Part shown: piece by piece, positions 1 to 13,862 of the stretch
Layout of the letters: the number at the start of each line of letters is the position of its first letter
Position numbering within the stretch: position 1 is the first letter of the stretch
Assembly: GCA_964019155.1 (NCBI GenBank)
Contig: OZ025239.1
Location: 7,536,964 to 7,600,963, forward strand
Source: Osedax fenrisi
Taxonomy: Eukaryota; Annelida; Polychaeta; Sabellida; Siboglinidae
Length of the DNA: 64,000 bases
Reading direction: 5' to 3'
Translations under genes and position numbers: made by a program
The notes under the pieces: generated by a model
Told to the model about the DNA's origin: nothing
Database searches by the model: none
The model's input: the letters and a program-made list of their open reading frames with translations, nothing else

Positions 1-1205
1 CCCCTTTGCTCGTCCAGGAAGACAATAATAATAATAAGTTAATAATACGATAACAATTAGATAATAATAATACATAGAAGATAAAACGATACAAAATTAA
101 CAAGTTGGATGATTTAGTGATGAGGTAGAGAGGTAGAGAGAAAAGAAGAAGTAGAATGTGGGATATACATCTTTTGTGGGATCTAATATAACTGATAGTA
201 GAAGGATGTAACTCCATAGAGTGGGACCGGAATTTTTAAATCTCTAGAATTTAGGGAAGTGTTACTAGAGTTACGGGAGATAAGGAGAGGATGTTGGTTA
301 CGAAGATAAGGTAATAGTGTACGTTTTTTAATCAGATCTTAATATATAACTTAATAATATATAGCTTGGGCTGAAATAATATATTGATTTATGGATTATA
401 GAGAGCATAATTTACACCTGAGGGAGAAGGGTATCCACATAAGAGATGATTGAAGAGATGTTGTAGTAGAGTGATCCATTCGTGTTTGCAGTAAGTAATT
501 CGTATTGAGGAATAGATAATCCGATTTAGTGGAGCAGTAGCTTTAGCAGAAAGTATATTCAGGTGAGAAGAGCAGTAGTCAAGTCAGGAGAGTACGGTTG
601 CATTTATTTCAGTTTTCGTAAGGTTTCTGGAAAATGAGGTCCGTATTTTTTTAATTCTAAAAAGATGAAGTTTGAATTTTGTCAGGGATGATAGGTGATT
701 CTATGTGATTCTTAATTAATAATTTTTCATCAAATACTAATCCTATTTTTTTGGAAGAATGGGAAGTAGAAATAATCATGTTGTTTAGAGTAAAGTTTGG
801 AATGGAAGTAACATAAGTAGATATGTTAAGTACAGTAGTCTCAGATGAATTAATTAGTAGTTTATAGGATCCATAATCTTATGCAGTTTTCACATTCAAT
901 TAATTAAGAGTTAATGTAATTATAAGTTTTTATGTGGAAAAATGTAAAAAGTTGAATATCATCAGCAAAAATATGTTAGTGTATAGGGCGGATATAAATA
1001 GAAAAGAGGGATTGACCTAGAAAGGATCCATGGGGAATACCGTGGTTAAGTGAAGAAAGAGGCGGGTAAGATATTTCAATCATAATAAGGATATTGTGGT
1101 TTGTCAGATATGAAGTAAACCATGTTAATGCTATGCCAGATATACCCATCATAATAAGCCGCTAGATTAACATATTACGGTCCAAGGTGTCAAAAACAGA
1201 TGAGA
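1..1205 (-). mobile_element. LINE RT fragment and 3' end, CR1/L2-like
   Basis: Minus-strand translation from 1205 downwards gives DLSSVFDTLDRNML, GISGIALTWFTSYLTNHNIL, LNHGIPHGSFLGQSLFSIYI and FADD (near 960), the core RT motifs of CR1/L2-like LINEs, with stops. Below about 900 it is the post-RT region and 3' end, closing near an AATAATAATAATAA run at 26-38. The 5' truncation falls at an (AT)n tract (1216-1300). Resembles the 59.5-62.3 kb copy. Confidence 0.72.
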
Positions 1206-1215
1206 GGTCAAATAT

Positions 1216-1253
1216 GATATATATATATATATATATATATGTTGTAATACCTA

Positions 1254-1303
<50 letters not shown>

Positions 1304-2000
1304 TATATGTATGTGTATATATATTTATATATATATAAATATTGTAAGTTAGATTATACAAGTGTGTGAATGTAACGTATCATTTACATTCCTGAAAAGA
1401 CTTCTATTGTGGATATGCTTGGATAATTGTATAAAATACAGATCATGAAAGAAACTTCACTTCTAAACATATAGTCAGTACTGATACGTTTATTATTAGT
1501 ATATTATAATATTAGTATACTAAATAAATGTACATAAATAAAGCATGGCGCTTATACATAAATATGTAATTATATACATATACATATACTAAACTATAGT
1601 TTATGAAATAAATTTAATAATTAATATATAATTTAAATATCTATGCTTTAAAGAATATTAATATCTAATAATAATAGTAACTGTATATTAGCAAATAGCC
1701 ATTACTATGAATAATGATCTATTTGTCATGCGTGCTATCTTGTTAGCATGTGTGCAATCATTAATTATCCATTTGCGTCCGAGCTCTTGATTTCTGTAAC
1801 GCATAAACACCTATCAGATAATAATATGATATGTCATGGTGTTTTATAAAAGTGGGCGTTACTACGTTAACGTCAATCATTCGAATTAGGGGCGTTAACG
1901 AAACGCTATTCCCACATTCCTAATAGGACGCCAAGTAACATTTGCTATGATGTAACCGCGACTAAGTAGGCGTTTCTATGACGCAATAGCGGCGCGTATA
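1216..2000. other. AT-rich 5' flank of the GPCR gene
   Basis: (AT)n at about 1216-1241 and 1255-1298, then unique AT-rich sequence grading into the CpG-rich upstream region. No gene seen. Confidence 0.6.
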
Positions 2001-2347
2001 TGACGCAATAATTTGAATACGAAGAAGACCGGAACCCTCGGGGACCGCGTGACCCCACCGATAATCAACGCTTTCCGGTCACCGCTTCCGTCCTGCGCAC
2101 TACCCCAGTCGGCCAGTGAATATCCAGCCTTATAACTCCGTGAGAAAGCTCCACTCTTAATCTAGAAGCGATTCCGCACCGCACGCGTGTGCGCGCCACA
2201 AACGCACCCACACCACACCACTAGTATCCACGACAGTAGTATCGTCGCGCCTCGGTTTGAGTGACGGCTCACTAATTCGAGTGACGGCGGCGGAGGCCAC
2301 GCCCCCCGACCGTTACGTAATCACTGATAAGAAGGTGGCGCCGCGCT
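1850..2347 (+). promoter_or_regulatory. CpG-rich upstream region of the GPCR gene
   Basis: This is one of the few GC- and CpG-rich patches in the window and lies directly upstream of the first coding exon. It contains several TGACGCAA-like bZIP motifs, a palindromic TTACGTAA near 2314, a repeated GAGTGACGG at about 2268 and 2290, and a CACGCCCCCC GC-box-like stretch. An in-frame stop at about 2318 precedes the chosen ATG. I infer promoter plus 5' untranslated region; no TATA box or start site can be fixed. Confidence 0.45.
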
Positions 2348-2450
2348 ATGGTTGCGAACACGAGGACGCTGCACGATGCCTACCTCATCCCCTTTATTAT
2401 CATCTTTACCACGTGCTTAATAGTCATCGGTAACGTCATCAATGTCGTCA
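2348..2450 (+). CDS. GPCR exon 1: N-terminus and TM1
   Basis: 103 nt, 34 codons plus one base (phase 1). The ATG at 2348 has G at -3 and +4 and is the first ATG after an in-frame TAA at about 2318. It starts MVANTRTLHDAYLIPF; a hydrophobic helix follows with the TM1 motif VIGNVINVV. The N-terminus is only about 12 residues, without a signal peptide or N-glycosylation sequon. The donor is GTTAGT at 2451. The split codon A+TT gives Ile on joining to exon 2. A non-coding upstream exon is possible. Confidence 0.82.
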
Positions 2451-2482
2451 GTTAGTATGCGCATCGCGCCGCGTGTCCTTGC

Positions 2483-2672
2483 CATAGTCGAGGACATGTC
2501 CTTTCTACAGTCGAGGATATGTCCTTGCTACATTATAGGGCATGTCCTTGCTACATTATAGGGCATGTCCTTGCTACAGTATAGGGCATGTCCTTGCTAC
2601 ATTCTAGGACATGTCCTTTCTATAGTCGAGGAAATGTCCTTGCTATAGTCGAGGGCATGTCATTTCTATAGT
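2483..2672. repeat. 23-bp tandem array with p53-like half-sites
   Basis: About eight units of 23 bp of the type ATTATAGGGCATGTCCTTGC lie about 40 bp after the exon 1 donor. Each carries a decamer of the GGGCATGTCC or GGACATGTCC type. Decamers start at 2492, 2515, 2538, 2561, 2584, 2607, 2630 and 2653. Those at 2492, 2538, 2561, 2584 and 2607 fit RRRCWWGYYY exactly; the other three have one mismatch. Spacers are 13 bp. Confidence 0.9.
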
Positions 2673-2679
2673 ATATGCG

Positions 2680-2870
2680 CTTTACACGTACTACACTACG
2701 GTAGTCGAGTTATATGTTTACGTTTTTTACGTAAAATATCTAAATTAATTATTATTAATCTCGTAAAATATATATTGTTTTACATATAAATATAACCTAT
2801 AGTATAGGTCCTATACTCATACATATAAATATAACCTATACATATACATATATGTATACATAATATGCAT

Positions 2871-2922
<52 letters not shown>

Positions 2923-3084
2923 TACATTTCTACATTTAAATTGCTACACCACGCATTGATAAAACTATTTATATTTAACATATACATTGTTATATCACTA
3001 TTATATAAATTAATGAACATCACTATATATTTCATTATAAGAAGGTTAATATTTTTCGTTTTCAAAATACTAATATTAATACTA

Positions 3085-3117
<33 letters not shown>

Positions 3118-3398
3118 ATATATATAAATTATATTATATAATTATATATATATATATATATATAGTGAAATGTTTATAAATAAATAATTAGTATTAACAA
3201 TACACATATTACACTAATGCACAGATTGTTTAAATTAAAATGTTCGCTATATCGATAAAGTATACTTTATGTATACATACTACATTTAGGTATATCTATA
3301 GATAATATTAGTATACAAACTGTATAAAACATTTCAAAGCATTTAGTGGTTTACTTATCGGTTATATAGCTAAATAAATACATCTATTGCTGTGCAGC

Positions 3399-3435
<37 letters not shown>

Positions 3436-4089
3436 TCTGGCTAACGTTGTATGCTTAACATATATCATCATATATAGTAATAATAATAATATGTATTAGA
3501 ATTCTAATAAAAATGTAATTATTAATAATTACATTTTTTCCTGTTAGTTTTCTAGTATAGTTATATAGTGTTGTCCTCCTAAAGAACTCGAAATAATATA
3601 GCATATGCATATTATGTTCTGTTGATAGACATATTCACAACTGTTGTTGTCGCTCGTTAAGTCATACAGTACACTCGCAGAGTACCGCTAACTCAGACAA
3701 ATCTGAGATATCGAGTACCTGAGATATCGAATTATTCTAGCACGTACTTACTAAACTAAACTAGCATTCTTAACACGTCTGAGTTAACGGGAATTTACTG
3801 TATACCTGATTACATGTACTTATATCATATATGATTATACTATTATACTCTATAGAGACGTAAGCCGAGATCAAAGCGTTATACATAAAACCATATGCGA
3901 TATCTCTTTAGTTTCATTATAGCGTAATAACTATCATAGATACACACACAACACACATATATATATATGTGTGTGTGTGTGTATGTGTGGTTGTATGTGT
4001 GGGTTTGCGTGTTTGTGTGGGTGTGTATGTGTGTGTGTGTAAACACATGTGTGTATGAATTCATAAATTAAATGTAATATAAATGTTTA

Positions 4090-4135
<46 letters not shown>

Positions 4136-4375
4136 ATACATATGTTATATATATATAAATATATTTTATTATATAAAAAATAAGATATAATAAAATAAGT
4201 GAGATCGAATCACGTGATACTTTCTTTGTTACATATAAACTTATAATGGCGGAATTTCGGATAGAATTATTGATTCAGGTGTATATTTAATTACATTTAC
4301 TTTAGCCTTACAATCCTGATATTAGCGATATATATATATATATATATATACATATTCGTTTAACTTTATATATAC

Positions 4376-4419
<44 letters not shown>

Positions 4420-5000
4420 GAACTTCTAAATTGGCTAACATATGTTATCAAACGATTAAAATACATTAAGCATTATAATACATATTTGTATGTATTAAAT
4501 TAAATATATATATATTGTTAATACATTTCTTACTAATCATAACCAAGTGTATGCATATGTATTGATTATATGTATGTATACATCATATTATATTGTTATC
4601 TAAAAAGGACATCACTTAAGTGGCACATATGCACATATCCATATTGAGATATGATGTAAAACTTATGTTAACCAAATTGTAGTGGTATTCTACCATTATA
4701 AAACTGCAGTTATAGCATATAATATATATATAAATTATTAGTATATATATATATATATATATACATTAGTATACCTTAATATATTATATAACTGTATTGT
4801 TTCTATTGTTATGCTATATCTGTGGATTATATTATTTCCCCCCTTAAAGATTTATTTTAGTAAATTTCAATAATGCAGAAAGAATTTAGTTGATTAACGA
4901 ATCAACATCATATGTCATGGTTCATTGAACACGGTTATTGTTAAGCTAAACTTCAGGCCTGCCACTATTACTATCATAAAGTGTATTGTATAGACACATA
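2680..5000. other. Intron 1 filler: AT-rich with (AT)n and (GT)n microsatellites
   Basis: I see no coding signal here. The stretch holds (AT)n tracts near 2873-2914, 3082-3165, 3402-3434, 4099-4131, 4330-4350, 4380-4414 and 4742-4762, and an imperfect (GT)n tract at about 3968-4041. The open frames here are read-throughs of these repeats. Confidence 0.8.
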
Positions 5001-5002
5001 AT

Positions 5003-5253
5003 TGTAAAGGGGATATCCCACTACCAGTATTTCCGACAAATTGCCGGAAATATAGTAATTTTAAAACGATTTTCTATCAAGTTGTAATGAGAAAATGTAC
5101 CCCCTTTAAAGTTACTATATTTCAGTCAAATTGCCGGAAAGTAAAAGGGTATCCCACTAGAATTGTAGTTAACTTGCTAGAAAATCACTTTCTAGCACAA
5201 ATTTCAATACATTATTTCCGGAAATACTTGTAGTGGGATGTGACCCCCTTACA
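5003..5253. mobile_element. MITE with about 33-bp terminal inverted repeats
   Basis: The left end TGTAAAGGGGATATCCCACT and the right end (reverse complement TGTAAGGGGG, then CATCCCACTACAAGTATTTC) are inverted copies through the shared CCCACTAC.AGTATTTCC. The interior repeats the motif ATTGCCGGAAA. There is no open frame, which suggests a non-autonomous DNA transposon. I could not identify a clean target-site duplication, so the superfamily is open. Confidence 0.65.
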
Positions 5254-5412
5254 TACATAAGCCGTAACCTAGATTTATTAAATAGCAACAATTACGTAAA
5301 AGTTATATTTGATTAAAACAATATCAACGATGACGAAGCTGATATGTCAAGCGTTTCTCTGGTGAACTGTAGTTGCCATGGTAACACAGGTCAACTGGAA
5401 TATACTAAGGGG

Positions 5413-5478
5413 GTGTACACACCGCTAGCATTAAGCACGGCTATTTGTTACTGCACTTGATGCTAGCGGTGTGTACAC
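5413..5478. repeat. 66-bp foldback with perfect 19-bp arms
   Basis: GTGTACACACCGCTAGCAT at 5413-5431 is repeated as its exact reverse complement at 5460-5478 around a 28-nt loop. The structure is stable enough to form a hairpin and is GC-richer than its surroundings. It may be a tiny MITE or the relic of two transposon ends. Confidence 0.75.
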
Positions 5479-5479
5479 G

Positions 5480-5932
5480 GCTTAAGGAACGTCCGAACAT
5501 ATTTTCCCTGAAATTTAGAAATTTAGAAATTAAACAAATAAAATGTTATTAAATTATAATTTAAAAGCTAAAGTTATCGAGTATAAAATTCATTTTATAG
5601 AATAAAATATATAATTAAAAAATGAGAATTAAGATGAATAATTAATGAAAATTCTTTTTGAAGTATACTAGCTATACACATATATATTAATATTTATATT
5701 AAAATAGTATACTTTATAATATACTATACTATATTAGAGTATACTACTACTATGATAGTATTGTGAATTATATAGTATATTAGGACGCATGTCAGTAACA
5801 GTAATAGTAACGTGCACGCTAATATATAAATCGACTTCACGAAATTTCATTAGAGAATGAATACCCGGTGATAGTGTCGTATTAATAATCAATGCAAATC
5901 GTTGTCAACCATCCACGTACCATAATAGTATC

Positions 5933-5971
<39 letters not shown>

Positions 5972-6535
5972 CGTAGATACTATGTGTATGTTATGAACAT
6001 CAAACACGTAAAGGAGTAGGAGTTATGATAACTATAGTACAAACTATAGTTGTCATGATAACCAGGACTAGTACATGATTACTAATTTCGGGTTAATGAT
6101 ACACTACGGAATACTGCTACGGTATTGTTCTATTGTTGTATTGTTGTATTGTTCTTACGTAGTGGACGTGGATCGCCTGAGGGGAGCTTGCTAGTGGTGT
6201 GCTTGTTTCTGTTGACGGATATATTAATAAATAATTATTAATAATAATTATAATTATAATTATAATTATTAATAATAATAGTAATAATAACAATCACGTT
6301 TGTCGTTAATAGATTACTTGTAACCGGGGTATCCGTTATAACTCGTGTAATACATATTACATACTATTACGCTTCGTACGCCTGATATATCTATTGTGTT
6401 CTAGTAAACCGGTTTATATATAATATTATAATATTTTAAATAATTTAATAATATTTCACCTGTCATTATAATTTGCAAGATACCCAAATATCAATAATAT
6501 TATGTTAGCACATTAGGTGTAACATCCTAAATCTT
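5480..6535. other. Intron 1 filler, no gene seen
   Basis: AT-rich sequence with an (AT)n tract at about 5938-5969 and AATTATAATTAT runs near 6240-6290. No exon-like frame with splice sites was found. Confidence 0.7.
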
Positions 6536-6580
6536 ATATTACAAAAGTAATACTATTATCATTGATTTTAGAGTTAGCTG

Positions 6581-6735
<155 letters not shown>

Positions 6736-9400
6736 TTGTAAATTTTTATTTGCACTATGTGATACAATTTCACCTACTATTATTGTAGGAGATTTCAACT
6801 TACCTCTTTATAATTGGAATGATAATACATTTCCTAATTACCCATCAACATATTGCGAATTTGAAAATAGTCTATGTCAAAACTCACTCATTCAATTAAT
6901 TAATTTTCCAACTCGTAATAATAATTTGCTGGATTTATTACTAACCAATAATCCTATGATTATTTCGAAAATTAATGAATGTCCCCTTTTTGGATTTGGT
7001 AAATATATTAGTGACCATATATCATTTTCATTTTCTCTACCTTTCCAAGCTAATTTAAAAATAAATCAAAAAGTTGGGCTAAATTTTAGAAAGTCTAATT
7101 TATATAGTATACATCAATCCCTTTCTTCTATTGATTGGAATTTATTATTATCTAATTCAACAGATATTAATAATATGTTTAATATTTTTTATAATACTTT
7201 ATATAATATTATTAATGATAATGTTCCAGCTTATAAACATATCAAAAATAAAAAAACGTATCCAAAATATATTCTACGTTTAAAAGTAAAATGTTTAAAA
7301 TATTATAAAACTAGATTAGATTCACATAATAATTTTATAAATTGGAAAAATATTAAAAAATTATTAGATTATAACATTAAAAAATTAACTATCGATAGAG
7401 AAAAATTAATTTTATCATCTAATGACAAATCACGATTTTATAATTATATTAATTCAAGATGTTCCTCTTTTTCCACTATAGGTCCCATTAAATCAGACGA
7501 TAATACATATATTTTTTCAGATACAGTTAAATCTAATATACTCAATAATCAATTTTCTTCTGTATTTATTAATGATAATGATAATATTCCTCATTTATCT
7601 CCACCTAAACATAATTCAACTATAAATAACTTTTTATTCTATAGGCACATAAGAAAGCATCTAATAAATCTCTCACTATCATGTACATTGCCACCAGATA
7701 ATATCCCTTCAATATTTTTCAAACAATTCTCATATGAACTATCTATTCCACTTACGATATTATTTAATAAAACTTTATCAGCTGGTGTATGTCCTGACAT
7801 GTGGAAAGTAAGTTATATAGTTCCGATATTCAAAAAAGGTGACCCTTCAAATAGAGAAAACTATAGGCCGATTTCAATTACCTCAATTATGTCTAGAGTA
7901 TTCGAGCGTATATTAGTTGAGGAAATTAATTTTTATCTAGAACGTAACTCATTAATTACTGATTCTCAATTTGGATTCCGTCATAAAAAATCTGTTGAAC
8001 TGTAACTATTAAATTGTTATACTAAATGGATTACTGCAATTGATAAAGGCAGTTTTATTGATATCATATATCTTGACTATGCTAAAGCTTTTGATAAGGT
8101 CTCTCATAGTAAATTACTTGTCAAATTAACTAATTTAGGTATATGTGGTAACATACATTCTTGGATAAGTAGTTTTCTATCTGGTAGATCTCAAAGAGTA
8201 AGAGTTAACAATCAAATGTCTGATATAGTTAAAATAATATCTGGTGTTCCACAAGGATCTGTAATAGGGCCTTTACTCTTTCTAATATATATCAATGATT
8301 TAGTCGAAGTGATTGATAAAGATATATCCATTAATCTTTTCGCGGATGACACTAAATTGAGTTTTATATCCAATGACATAGATCATAGATATAAATTACA
8401 ACATAATATTGATAAATTTTATGAATGGTCTAATTCTTGTCAATTAGAAAACGCTGCAAAAAAATCAGCTGCTCTTACATTAGGTAATACTAATAAACCA
8501 TTGTATACTATAAATAATGTTTCAATAGTAAACTGTAGATCGTATCGTGATCTTGTTATCAAATTTGATCCATCATTACATTTCTCTGAACATATTGGTG
8601 TGCGCTGTACAAGTGCATATTGTGTTATCAATCGTATATTTCGCTGTTTCATTACTAATAATATGCCAGCTATTAGAAAAGCATATATATCATATGCTAG
8701 ACCCCACCTTGAATATGCGTCGACAGTCTGGAATCCGGGATTAGATGCCAGGACATTCAAAGGACTGAAGATAAAACTAGAGAAGGTCCAAAAATTCTTT
8801 ACGAGAAGATTAATCGAGAGATGCGGTTTACCTTATAATGAAAGATTAATATACCTAAATCTAGATTATCTAGAAATCAGAAGAACTAGATTTGATCTTG
8901 TTATGGTATATAAGCTATTTAACGGATTGGTATCTATGAATACATCATCTATTATTTATATCAAAAAGACCAACTACAATACCAGAGGCCATTCTCTGCA
9001 AATTAGTATGAATACATGTAAACTAAATGTAACAAAAAATCTACTAAATAATCGAATAGCTAAAATTTGGAATGGTCTTGATGAACATATTGTATTAGCA
9101 AATAGTTTATATACCTTTAAAAATCATATTAAAAAAATTATAACTTAATATTTATTTATACATATATATATATATATAAGTATATATATATAATTTTATA
9201 AATTATTAATTTTAATTATTAATTGTTTTTATCACCGGCACATGTGATACGTTTCTAATTTACTATTGTTATTTTTATATGTGTACTATCTACGTTTTGT
9301 TGTCGTTTTGTGAATTTATCACTACATATTGTTAATTATTACTAAATCGAACTTGAAAAATTCATAATAAATATTCATTCAATTCAATTCAATTCAATTC
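6736..9400 (+). mobile_element. 5'-truncated non-LTR retrotransposon (LINE, APE-endonuclease type)
   Basis: The element consists of the C-terminal endonuclease, a full reverse transcriptase, a 3' untranslated region and a (TTCAA)n tail at about 9377-9400, and is followed by (TAA)n. The 5' end stops at another (TAA)n tract. Domain order and post-RT sequence resemble the Jockey/CR1/Rex1 group. It sits in sense orientation in intron 1 of the GPCR gene. Its A+T-rich codon use differs from the receptor exons. The near-open frame suggests a recent insertion. Confidence 0.88.
6737..9148 (+). pseudogene. LINE ORF2 (endonuclease/reverse transcriptase) with one internal stop
   Basis: One frame runs from 6737 to the stop at 9146-9148, broken only by TAA at 8003-8005; frame and family similarity resume immediately after it, so this is a nonsense change and not a frameshift. 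Visible: endonuclease IIVGDFNLPLYNW (about 6775-6815) and FPTRNNNLLDLLLTN (about 6905-6950); RT motifs FKKGDPSNRENYRPIS (about 7828-7875), QFGFRHKKS (about 7969), YLDYAKAFDKVSH (about 8068-8106), GVPQGSVIGPLLF (about 8241-8280) and catalytic LFADDTKLSF (8336-8365). The post-RT region has the usual ARPHLEYASTVWNP motif. The N-terminal endonuclease is missing. It would act in target-primed reverse transcription but is probably dead because of the stop and truncation. Confidence 0.88.
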
Positions 9401-9729
<329 letters not shown>

Positions 9730-9750
9730 GCTGAAATATATATATATATT

Positions 9751-9885
9751 AGGGATGTTCACGGGTCGGGTCAGTTTCGTGTCGGTATCGGGTTTTATGA
9801 AATATAATGGTTTCGGGTTTTTAATCTGTTTTTCGGGTCGGTTTCAGAATTGTATTGAATATACTGAAACCGGTTTCGGATTTTG
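9751..9885 (+). mobile_element. Possible solo transposon end rich in GGGTCGGG/CGGGTTT
   Basis: The segment starts TAGGGATGTTCACGGGTCGG and repeats CGGGTTT and CGGTTTC motifs, a pattern seen in subterminal regions of hAT-like elements. No matching opposite end or target duplication was found, so this is tentative. Confidence 0.3.
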
Positions 9886-10642
9886 AATATATATTATGAT
9901 TTATAATGTATATTTGATATACTATTATCCCAATCCCTGTCACATCGTATCACGCAATGCAAACACGTTATAAATTCTCATTCGCCATTAATAACGTAAA
10001 CATATACAGATTGGATTATTTTACTGAATATTTATTTATATTTATATAATTAGGTTCTGTATAACTATAGTTTATAACTAACGTATATGTCGATATGAAC
10101 CAGTTTTATTTGATAAATGAATTGAAATAGATAGTATGTATATACATAATTAGAATTGCATATATGTATACATATCACTTAACTGCATATCTAAAATATA
10201 GTATGTATACCAAGCGTTAGGTTAGATGTATATATATCTATATATAGTATATAATATATAGTATAACCATATATGGTATATATATTCTATTGTCCCTTTA
10301 CAATTTTCCTGTATTTTTAATTTTGATTTCTTGTAATGCTGTTATCAATTCGAGTGGTAAAATACCTAGTCAAGCTTTACTTTTGTGTTTTCCTTAGTAT
10401 TTACACTCAATTGATTATAAATCTAATATATGTATATAGAGGATTTCATTGATCCTCCATATACATGAGTAGTGTGTCGTATGTCTATAAACTGTTGTCA
10501 TTCATGTATATGTGACATGTGACATGTTACACATCTATAGATAATATATTATGTATTCTTTCTAATTACAATTGAAATAGTATATAATATTATTCACATA
10601 TTATATACATATATAAACTATATATATATAAACTATATATAT

Positions 10643-10712
<70 letters not shown>

Positions 10713-10919
10713 TACTTTATAAACAATTTATTTGTTCTTAATTAACTATTTTATATATATATATATATATATTATATGTATACTTTATATACAATTTATT
10801 TGTTCTTAATTAACTATTTTCTTATGGGGGTACCTATAGGTAAAGTATACTTTTTTTTTCAGTGTCATTTATTTTATTTTTATTAAAAATAAAATTGAAT
10901 TATTATTTTATTGTTTTAT

Positions 10920-11058
10920 TTGTATCCGAATGAATATGATGATATATGGCACTGCACATATTTCCAGGAGGTATATAATCAATATAGCGTATCGCTTTCA
11001 TTGCTCCTCCTTAGACTTTGTCTATGAACTTAATTAATTCATGCATTCATATATATAA
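10920..11058 (+). mobile_element. Dispersed repeat, probable LINE 3' end (copy 1)
   Basis: The core GATATATGGCACTGCACATA, then TTTCATTGCTCCTCCTTAGA and a terminal TTAATTAATTCATGCATTCA, recurs with substitutions and indels at 51065-51202. The conserved, T-rich, non-coding layout suggests the 3' untranslated end of a LINE family. Confidence 0.55.
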
Positions 11059-11059
11059 G

Positions 11060-12068
11060 TGAGATATAGTATTCGCTAGGTAGAATAAACCTTAAGTCAT
11101 AACTATAAATGTTTACTAAAAATCAATTATTTTATTATATTAAAATAAAGAAATGGTTTTATTTGTAAAACCATTATTTTGATATTATGATACAGATAAA
11201 TGTTGTCAACAACCTTTATTGTTGTTATTAAATCCACACAAACGATTTGAAATTGTATTAATTAAGTGGCGGCGAACATTCATTTTTAAAATTTTAAAAT
11301 TAAAATTTTATTTTATAATTACAATATTTTATTTATTATCTATATAATGTTATTTCAAAGTAAATATAAGTAAAATAAATTTGAATTTTAAAAATTAAGC
11401 TAATGAAAAAAATTCATTTTTATTATTATTCAAAATATTAAACTACAAATTTAATAATTTATATCTCAGAATATTGTATTTCGTTTTTTTCACATTTTTC
11501 AAACTCCTTTCATTTATGAACCTTTAATGGAACTTTATGAAATTTTCTGAGTATATATTATATATTTCAAAAAATACATTAGCTAATTAAAATTAATATG
11601 ATTATATTCTATAGATAAACATATATTACATAATATCAATAACACATGTATATTTTTGAATTTTGAAATATTTGTATTAGTAAAATTCAGTATTTACTCG
11701 TTTTCTTCATCTTACCATCATCTAACAATATCGACACTATATAACTTTTATATATATATGAATACTATCTACACAATAAACAAAAATATTCATAGATAAT
11801 GCTATTATAGTAAACCCTTTTAACCTTTTACATACATTTAAAGTGACCAAGGTTTCGCCACTGCTTATTAGTAATATTTCCACCATTAATATTGCCCATA
11901 TCCTCTATAAAGAGGTGTATGTGGTAGGGGGTATATCTACAGTTGACGATGTATTAAAAGGTACATAGATAAACCTACATAAACACTTCAAGCATCCAAA
12001 TATTAACCACATTATAAGCTATATGTTTTATTAACGGCGTTATATGCAACGTATATCAAGTATATCAA

Positions 12069-12117
<49 letters not shown>

Positions 12118-12674
12118 CATATTCATATATATACCGAAAATATATTATTTGTATACAAATAATAATAAATACATTATATAATTTTTCTTTCGACACATTA
12201 TATATATATATATACATTAAGTATATATATTAAGATAGGAGATGAGGAATTCCTATTGGAAAATATATTAAATCAATTGACATATAGTACAAATGCTATA
12301 TAATACAAATTCTATATGACACACATATCTACGCTAAAATAACAATGTAAACACTATGTAACTTGGTGATTATATTAATCACTTAAAACGATGAATTGTA
12401 TAAATAAATAAATTATAAATATATCATTTAGTAAACACTGAACAGGTTATAATCTATATAAACATGGCTTCTCTATGACATACATGTCGACGTATATTTA
12501 GTATATTAATTACATGATGAAAAGTTATAAATAGAATTACGTTGTTTATTCAATCGTATACTAACATAACATATATTTATATAATTATATATACAGTACT
12601 TATATATTTAAATATATACATATAAATTCGATATAATATAATATATATATATGTAGTTAATTATATATGAAACA

Positions 12675-12721
<47 letters not shown>

Positions 12722-13815
12722 TTAGTATACATATCTATATTTATAGAAATGTGTGCGTATTATAACGTTTAATAATTAGGAAAATATATAACTTTATATA
12801 CACAATTATTTATAATAAAACGAAGGACTTATGTATTGTTATATAAGTTAAGAATATATTAATATATTAAGAGCCTAATTTTTCTACTTTTTAAGAACAA
12901 TTATATATATATATATATATATATATATTCAGTGAATATTATTTACTAATTATATATTTACCTACTATACATTTTATTATTTGCAGTTATATTAAAATTA
13001 TGTAAAAAACTCTTTAAGTAAACTCTTACTGTTGAAAATCTAATGATACATATTTTTATATTATTTATATTATTATTTTATATGTATATTCATTCAATCG
13101 ATATGATGAATGAATACAGCGAATGTATTATATTACACTAGTAGTTATAGTTATTAGTATATAGTGATGTATATAAATGTACACTAGTGTATACATATAC
13201 TATAGGGTATACTATATATAGTAACATAACATATAACATTATACATTTACATGACTCGTAATATTTATATAAGTTGTTTTATTAAAGACTAATTTTCTCC
13301 AAAAGAATATTACACCCACAGACACATCTGATCAGGAAGCAATAGATATATGTTCCTAATAGTCGTGATTTATATTATTATCTTTGGTATACCAAAATAA
13401 TATAATATTATGATTATTTAAATTAATATGATAATTGCCTCAAATATGATTAATAGATTATATTTACATTGCGCCGTGGTATAATGATATGAATAGCTGC
13501 CACATTAATATTGTTATCTTCAATTGGAGGTGATTATATAGCATTAGATATAACGAAAACAGTTATTAATAAATAATCTCATTCATCAATTAAATCAAAA
13601 ATAACATATGTCTAAAGATACATCTTTAGAAATAGAAAAAAATATATTAGTAGCTTTACGATTAACTTTAAATCTGCCTTCAGATTTATCTTTACGATTT
13701 TTTATAATAATTTTATAATAATATTACTAGTAATATTATCTTTGGCTTATGATAATTAGTATATAATAGATAATTCATATAATTAATTAATAATTCTAAA
13801 TAATAAGATACCCCC

Positions 13816-13862
<47 letters not shown>

